DNA from: Ignatzschineria sp. RMDPL8A | GTDB taxonomy: Bacteria > Pseudomonadota > Gammaproteobacteria > Cardiobacteriales > Wohlfahrtiimonadaceae | Direction of reading: 5' to 3' | Length of the DNA stretch: 64,000 nt | Assembly: GCF_029815055.1 (NCBI RefSeq) | Contig: NZ_JAPPWA010000002.1 | Coordinates: forward strand, 186,001 to 250,000 | Shown here: piece by piece, positions 59,739 through 64,000 of the stretch | Layout of the letters: each line of letters opens with the position of its first letter | Position numbering within the stretch: position 1 is the first letter of the stretch | The notes under the pieces: generated by a model | Databases searched by the model: none | What the model saw: the letters and a program-made list of their open reading frames with translations, nothing else | Told to the model about the DNA's origin: nothing | Position numbers and translations under genes: made by a program

Positions 59739-60725
59739 TTAGGCATCAGCCTTAGTTTTGGCCGTTTCGGTAGTCTCGGTAGTTTTGACGGGGTTATCGC
59801 TACGAGATGCCCAAAAGGTGGCTAAAATTGGGCCGGAAATATTGTGCCAAAAGCTAAAGATCGCGCTCGGAACAGCGGTCACCGGATCAAGGGCAAAGTG
59901 GGTTTTTGCAAGTGCCGCGCCAAGACCGGAGTTTTGCATACCCACTTCAATGGAGACCGCTTTACTATCGGCAAAATTGAGTTTAAAGAGGCGAGCTACG
60001 CCAAAGCCTAAGAGATATCCAAGGCCGTTATGCAGTACAACAACACCAAAAATTAAGAGCCCGGATTCGATGATCGATTGTTTGCTACCGCTGACAACCG
60101 CCGCGACAATTAATACGATGGAAAAGACTGATACAAGGGGCAGCACTTCGGTCGCTTTAGCGATCGAGGATTTGAAAATCATGCGTAACATAACGCCGAT
60201 CGCAATGGGGAAGAGCACCATTTTGATCACCGAGATAAACATCGCGCTCATCGAGACCTCGAGCCATTCGCTAGCAAGAAGATAGAAGACAACTGGAGTT
60301 AAAATTGGCGCTAAGAGCGTTGACACAGAGGTACAGGCAACGGAAAGCGCCGTGTTACCGCGAGCAAGATAGGTCATTACGTTCGATGCGGTTCCCCCAG
60401 GACAAGCGCCGACTAAAATCACGCCCACCGCGATCGCAGGCGGTAGTGCAAAGAGTTTTGCAAGCGCGTATGCGATGAGTGGCATAATCACAAATTGCGA
60501 GACAACCCCAATAATCACCGCTAAAGGATGACGAATAATTTCACGAAAATCGCCGAGAGTTAAGGTCATGCCCATGCCGAGCATCACGATACCAAGTAAC
60601 CACGGAATGTACTGGCCGATCAGCGTAAATGACGAGGGGGATAGAAAAGCGAGGGCCGCAAAGAGCAGTACCCAGAGCGCAAAAGTTTTGCCCACAAATT
60701 GGCTTAAACGAATGAGCGCATTCAT
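59739..60725 (-). CDS. Bile acid:sodium symporter (BASS) family transporter
   Basis: A 328-residue inner-membrane protein with about ten helices. Family marks are [38 protein letters not shown], the sodium-site crossover [28 protein letters not shown], and [17 protein letters not shown]. Bacterial members move organic anions such as pyruvate or pantothenate with sodium; the substrate here is unknown. AGGAGA lies 11 bases before the ATG. The tail ends in a Thr/Lys-rich, probably disordered stretch. Confidence 0.85.
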   Translation of the reverse strand: MNALIRLSQFVGKTFALWVLLFAALAFLSPSSFTLIGQYIPWLLGIVMLGMGMTLTLGDFREIIRHPLAVIIGVVSQFVIMPLIAYALAKLFALPPAIAVGVILVGACPGGTASNVMTYLARGNTALSVACTSVSTLLAPILTPVVFYLLASEWLEVSMSAMFISVIKMVLFPIAIGVMLRMIFKSSIAKATEVLPLVSVFSIVLIVAAVVSGSKQSIIESGLLIFGVVVLHNGLGYLLGFGVARLFKLNFADSKAVSIEVGMQNSGLGAALAKTHFALDPVTAVPSAIFSFWHNISGPILATFWASRSDNPVKTTETTETAKTKADA

Positions 60726-60944
60726 TGTGATGTAAGTCTCCTGAGGTGATATTGAATCGGCTTGTATTGTTATTCTCGAAAGCCGTTAAAGCGGGTAGTC
60801 TGCGATGGTTATCGCGACACCGTTATTGAGAGTAGCATAAATTTTGCCGGTGAAAACAGCGAAATCGCTTAGAATTTTTTAATGCTAACTATGGATAGAT
60901 TCTATTGAGAATCTCTGTGGATATTTATCTTTCTTTACATTGGG

Positions 60945-61000
60945 CGTAAAAAAGCGATGCTAAAATTTCCCGTTTAATCGGGGTATTCCGTTGCATCGCT
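60945..61000 (-). terminator. Terminator after KTSC-like gene, with a nested hairpin
   Basis: Outer stem AGCGATGC / GCATCGCT (60953-60960 and 60993-61000) encloses a smaller CCCG/CGGG hairpin near 60969-60983. On the minus strand the outer stem is followed by six T. Confidence 0.7.
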
Positions 61001-61038
61001 CTGGGTAGAATTAGCCTAAAAAGGTAACGTAAATGCCA

Positions 61039-61266
61039 TTATTTTAAGCGTTTTTCGTAATTTTGTTTTACGCGACGATTAACAAATCGGTTCAATCCTT
61101 CGCCGATTTCCGCTAGGCGAATCATCTCTTCGACGTCGTCTTTACCGGGTTTTTCGTAACTATAGAGATATTCTGCGCCATTGCTATATTGAATCACAAT
61201 GCCATCGTCCTGCACGTCATACGCTGAAACGCCCGAATATCCCACAAGATTTAAATAAGGTGTCAT
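61039..61266 (-). CDS. Small KTSC-domain-like protein
   Basis: A 75-residue cytoplasmic protein. VSAYDVQDDGIVIQYSNGAEYLYSYEKP followed by VEEMIRLAEIGEGLNRFVNRRVKQNYEKR matches the strand-strand-helix layout of KTSC-type domains, a family of unknown function found in nucleic-acid-related proteins. GAGGAG lies just before the ATG. It is the next gene downstream of sbcC (about 130 bases apart, same strand). Confidence 0.65.
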   Translation of the reverse strand: MTPYLNLVGYSGVSAYDVQDDGIVIQYSNGAEYLYSYEKPGKDDVEEMIRLAEIGEGLNRFVNRRVKQNYEKRLK

Positions 61267-61393
61267 AGTTGCTCCTCTTTTAAGATTAAGTGTGTCGGAA
61301 TCAATTAACGTTTCTTTAATATCACTATAGCACTTACGCGAGATTAGTAAATTGATTAATGAGGGTAGTTTCTTGAAATAAACATTTTAACGA

Positions 61394-64000
61394 TCACGCA
61401 ATAATTACCTCTGCATGACTGATTCCGCTCTTATCTTTGGTGATTTCGATCCGTGCGGGGAGGGCTTCTTTGAGCTCTTCGACGTGGGAAATAACGCCAA
61501 TCATGCGCCCTGATTTTTGCAGATCAATCAAGACGTCGATCGCCTGCTCGAGGGATTCAGCATCAAGTGAGCCAAAGCCTTCATCGATGAAGAGGGTGTC
61601 GATCGAGATGCCCCCTTTAAAACTTTGAATCACATCACTCATCCCAAGAGAGAGGCAGAGCGAGGCTTTAAATTTCTCACCGCCGGACATGGTTTTTACA
61701 TCGCGATTTTGCCCGGTGTAGGCGTCATAAACATCAAGATCGAGCCCGCTTTGACGGCCGTGTGAGGCTTGCGTATCGCTCCGAACAAATTCAAATTGGC
61801 CATTACTCATCTCACGGAACCGAAGATTTGCCGCTTCAATCACCCGTTCTAAATAATCGATCAAAATATAGCGTTCAAACGAGAGTTTGAGCGAGTTTTG
61901 TCCTCGTAGAAGATTAAAAAGGTGCTCAATGCGAGTAAAATCCGCCTCCGCTTGTTGAATGGCGCTGGCATTTTTATCGATTTTTTCTTGCATCGATTGG
62001 ATCTGTTTTAATATCGACTCGGTACGGGTTTTGGTTTCGATCGCCTTTTCATAACGGGTAAATAGCAGCGTCGCGCTTTCGGTGAGAGCGGTTAAATCCG
62101 CAGGAGATTTCTCATGGGTGAGCGCCGTTAATTCAGCAATGCGATTCGTTAAAAAGGTGCGCGATTCTTCATAAGTGCGAAGTTCGGCTTCCCAGTTGTT
62201 TAAGTTCTCATCGGAGGTTTGCGCCTTTTCAAATGCCGTCAAATCGGTAAAGCCTGCCGTACGAAGTGCCGTTTCAAACTGCTCAAGAGCGAGGGCAGTG
62301 TCTTCCTCTGCTGTTTTAAGTTGCATCTCGAGGGAATTAATTTCTGCCCCAAGCGTTGCGAGCTGAGTTTCGGCCTTGCGGTGCTCGATTTCTGCCGTTT
62401 CAAGCGCGCGTTGTAATGTTTGCAGCGCTTTTTGCTCTCTCTCCAATGCCGTTTTAAAGGCGGAGATATCTTGCAGATGTTCCGGAATGGCGCGACTCAT
62501 TTCAGTCAGGCGGGCTTCCAGCCGAGAAAGCGCGGTTTGCGTCTCATGGAGAACGGTTTCTCGCGTCTGTTTTTGCGCCTCAATCTTGGTCAGTTGCGTG
62601 CGTTTTTTTGTGAGGTTTAATTGCACTTGATCGTGGCGCGTGCGTTTTTCATGTAGGGTTTTAAGATCAGTTTCAATCGTGATGAGATGGTTTTCGAGCG
62701 TTTCCAGCGGAATCGATACCTTTAGCGTTTTGAGTTGTTCGGTAATTTCAGCGAGGGATTGGCGCACGTGATTAAGACTGCTCACCAATCGGCTCTCTTT
62801 TTGGGTCGCCTGTTGGAGCGTTAGATCGAGGGACTGAAACTCAGATTCACTCATAATGGGTGCACGTTCAAAGAGATCGGGCTGGCGCTTTTCGTGGGTT
62901 TTACTTCCGCAAACAGGGCAAGGCTCACCTTCTTCCAAATTCTCAGCGAGACGCTCTGCGTGATTTTCAAGCAGGAGTTTAAATGCCTGATCGCGCTCAG
63001 TTTGGGTGCGATTGAGAGTCTCGCGCGCGGATTCAAGTTCGGTTTGAAGCTTACTCTCTTCACGGCGTGCCGATGCTTCTTTTTGTCGATACAGAATGGC
63101 GCTTTGAGTGGTGTGGCGCGCCTCAAGCAGCGAGGATTCCCCAAGGAGCACTCGGCTTAAGGTTTCCTGTTCATCCGTTAAGGTGGCAAGCGTTTTTTGG
63201 AGGTCGGTAAGCGCTTTTGTATCGTTCTCTAAAGCTGACTTTTCATGAGTCTCTTTCGTTTTTAATGCAGAAAGCTCGGTTTTAAGCGTCGCCAGTGTCT
63301 CGACATTTTTTTGCTGGGATTCGAGCTGATGAATCGTTTTTTGCAATGTTTCACGTGTATCATTGCGTGATTTTTCAGCAGTGAGGGCGGTTTCAGCCTT
63401 ATTAAAACGCTCGTTTGCTTGCTGATGTTCTTGCACTTTCGTCTGCAACGTTCCGTTAAGCGCTTTGAGCGATTTCTCATTTTTGAGCACAGTATTTCGT
63501 AGTGGAATGAGAGGCATTGCTTTCCGCGCAGATTTGATCGATTGGGCAAGGGCATTAAAATGGGGCGCTTTTGCGTTTAGCGCGGTGAGATTATTTTGCT
63601 TTTCGGTTAATTCAGTAAAATATAGATTGAGGGTTTTTGCTTGATTGAGCGTTTCGCTCGCCTCATCGTACTCTTTTTTGAGCGCAATGAGGGCTCCGCT
63701 GAGCGCCGTTAATTCCCCAGTATAATGGGATTTTTCCGCTTTTAATCCGCTGAGCGCTTGTTCAAAATTGATGGTTTCCTCGTGCAGTCTCTCAAAAAAA
63801 GGCGTTTCACGGGCGGGCAGGGTTTTAATCTCATGAATGAGCGCCGAGCGTTCACGATTTAAAAGTTCGAAGGATTGATGTTCCGCATCGCGTTTGGCTC
63901 TAAGAATTTGGAGCTGTTCACTATAGAGATGCGTGTTGAAGATTTTCTGTAAGATCGCCTCGCGATTTTCAGTATCGGAGGTTAAAAATTTACGGAATTC
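61394..64000 (-). CDS. sbcC: Exonuclease subunit SbcC, C-terminal part
   Basis: SbcC is the SMC-like ATPase of the SbcCD (Mre11-Rad50 type) nuclease that cleaves DNA hairpins and double-strand ends. The frame is open to the right edge, so 868 C-terminal residues are visible and the N-terminal Walker A is outside. The visible N-terminus EFRKFLTSDTENREAILQKIFNT fits the family just after the N-terminal ATPase lobe. Long coiled coils follow, with the zinc hook CPVC, then the C-terminal ATPase lobe: MSGGEKFKASLCLSLG and Walker B TLFIDEGFGSLD. sbcD should lie beyond the window. Confidence 0.93.
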   Translation of the reverse strand, partial: EFRKFLTSDTENREAILQKIFNTHLYSEQLQILRAKRDAEHQSFELLNRERSALIHEIKTLPARETPFFERLHEETINFEQALSGLKAEKSHYTGELTALSGALIALKKEYDEASETLNQAKTLNLYFTELTEKQNNLTALNAKAPHFNALAQSIKSARKAMPLIPLRNTVLKNEKSLKALNGTLQTKVQEHQQANERFNKAETALTAEKSRNDTRETLQKTIHQLESQQKNVETLATLKTELSALKTKETHEKSALENDTKALTDLQKTLATLTDEQETLSRVLLGESSLLEARHTTQSAILYRQKEASARREESKLQTELESARETLNRTQTERDQAFKLLLENHAERLAENLEEGEPCPVCGSKTHEKRQPDLFERAPIMSESEFQSLDLTLQQATQKESRLVSSLNHVRQSLAEITEQLKTLKVSIPLETLENHLITIETDLKTLHEKRTRHDQVQLNLTKKRTQLTKIEAQKQTRETVLHETQTALSRLEARLTEMSRAIPEHLQDISAFKTALEREQKALQTLQRALETAEIEHRKAETQLATLGAEINSLEMQLKTAEEDTALALEQFETALRTAGFTDLTAFEKAQTSDENLNNWEAELRTYEESRTFLTNRIAELTALTHEKSPADLTALTESATLLFTRYEKAIETKTRTESILKQIQSMQEKIDKNASAIQQAEADFTRIEHLFNLLRGQNSLKLSFERYILIDYLERVIEAANLRFREMSNGQFEFVRSDTQASHGRQSGLDLDVYDAYTGQNRDVKTMSGGEKFKASLCLSLGMSDVIQSFKGGISIDTLFIDEGFGSLDAESLEQAIDVLIDLQKSGRMIGVISHVEELKEALPARIEITKDKSGISHAEVIIA

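Noticed and set aside
63515-63517. SbcC start codon at 63517
   Set aside because: The same frame stays open for 161 more codons to the window edge and encodes SbcC-like sequence, so this Met is internal.
1-64000. CRISPR array, rRNA operon, prophage or intact IS element
   Set aside because: No regularly spaced direct repeats, rRNA signature sequences, phage structural genes or complete transposases were seen on reading the window.

Overview
The window is a stretch of gammaproteobacterial chromosome with a moderate GC content (mid-40s % by eye). The evidence is its core gene set: lptC-lptA-lptB, RNase E, minCDE, Hsp15, PBP1b with a TPR lipoprotein partner, HflD, EpmB, RsmJ, SbcB, Mfd and GlmU. 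Gene order does not follow the enterobacterial pattern: rpiA precedes lptC, sbcB follows lptB, and slyD precedes minC. This fits a deep-branching lineage such as the Cardiobacteriales (Ignatzschineria/Wohlfahrtiimonas-like), but that placement is inference. There is no rRNA operon, CRISPR array, prophage or intact insertion sequence.

Layout. 1-2.5 kb: 3' part of msbA and two tandem OmpA-like envelope proteins. 2.9-9.9 kb: a minus-strand run reading rpiA, lptC, lptA, lptB, sbcB, an EEP-family nuclease/phosphatase, a Sel1-repeat secreted protein and comF. 10-15.5 kb: plus-strand slyD, minC, minD, minE, hslR, aspA, xerC. 15.7-22.8 kb: minus-strand peroxiredoxin, RNase E with a very long low-complexity tail, an LpoP-like lipoprotein and PBP1b. 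23-30 kb: corC, tRNA-Asn, an orphan TAXI-like periplasmic protein, miaA, epmB, hflD, and an AT-rich patch with two small membrane proteins ending at tRNA-Leu. 30-36 kb: protein phosphatase, an EamA exporter with its TetR regulator, comM, a methyltransferase, tag and rsmJ. 36-40 kb: a Fur-box-preceded iron-complex ABC transporter and a LOG-family hydrolase. 40-47 kb: cytochrome c, glmU, a YddG-like exporter, mfd and an RDD protein. 47-51.6 kb: LemA and two tandem DUF2207 membrane proteins. 51.7-56.3 kb: a Tat-exported flavin amine oxidase, a siderophore-interacting reductase with a Fur box, a hydrolase and an unknown secreted protein. 56.4-64 kb: an M20 amidohydrolase with an AbgT transporter, a DnaA-box cluster, a BASS transporter, a KTSC-like small protein and the C-terminal 868 residues of SbcC.

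How the genes work together. Envelope building is prominent: MsbA and LptABC move LPS, PBP1b with the LpoP-like protein makes peptidoglycan, GlmU makes UDP-GlcNAc and OmpA-like proteins anchor the envelope. DNA maintenance and uptake genes are scattered (sbcB, sbcC, mfd, tag, xerC, comF, comM). Iron supply links two loci by a shared Fur-box core: the ABC importer and the siderophore-interacting reductase. abgT with the M20 peptidase suggests salvage of p-aminobenzoyl-glutamate or related acyl-amino acids.

No wholly new system is evident. The best candidates for a second look are the LemA/DUF2207/DUF2207 cassette, the DnaA-box cluster at 59.57-59.61 kb, the hairpin between direct repeats at 53.42 kb, the AT-rich patch beside tRNA-Leu and the LpoP-PBP1b pair.
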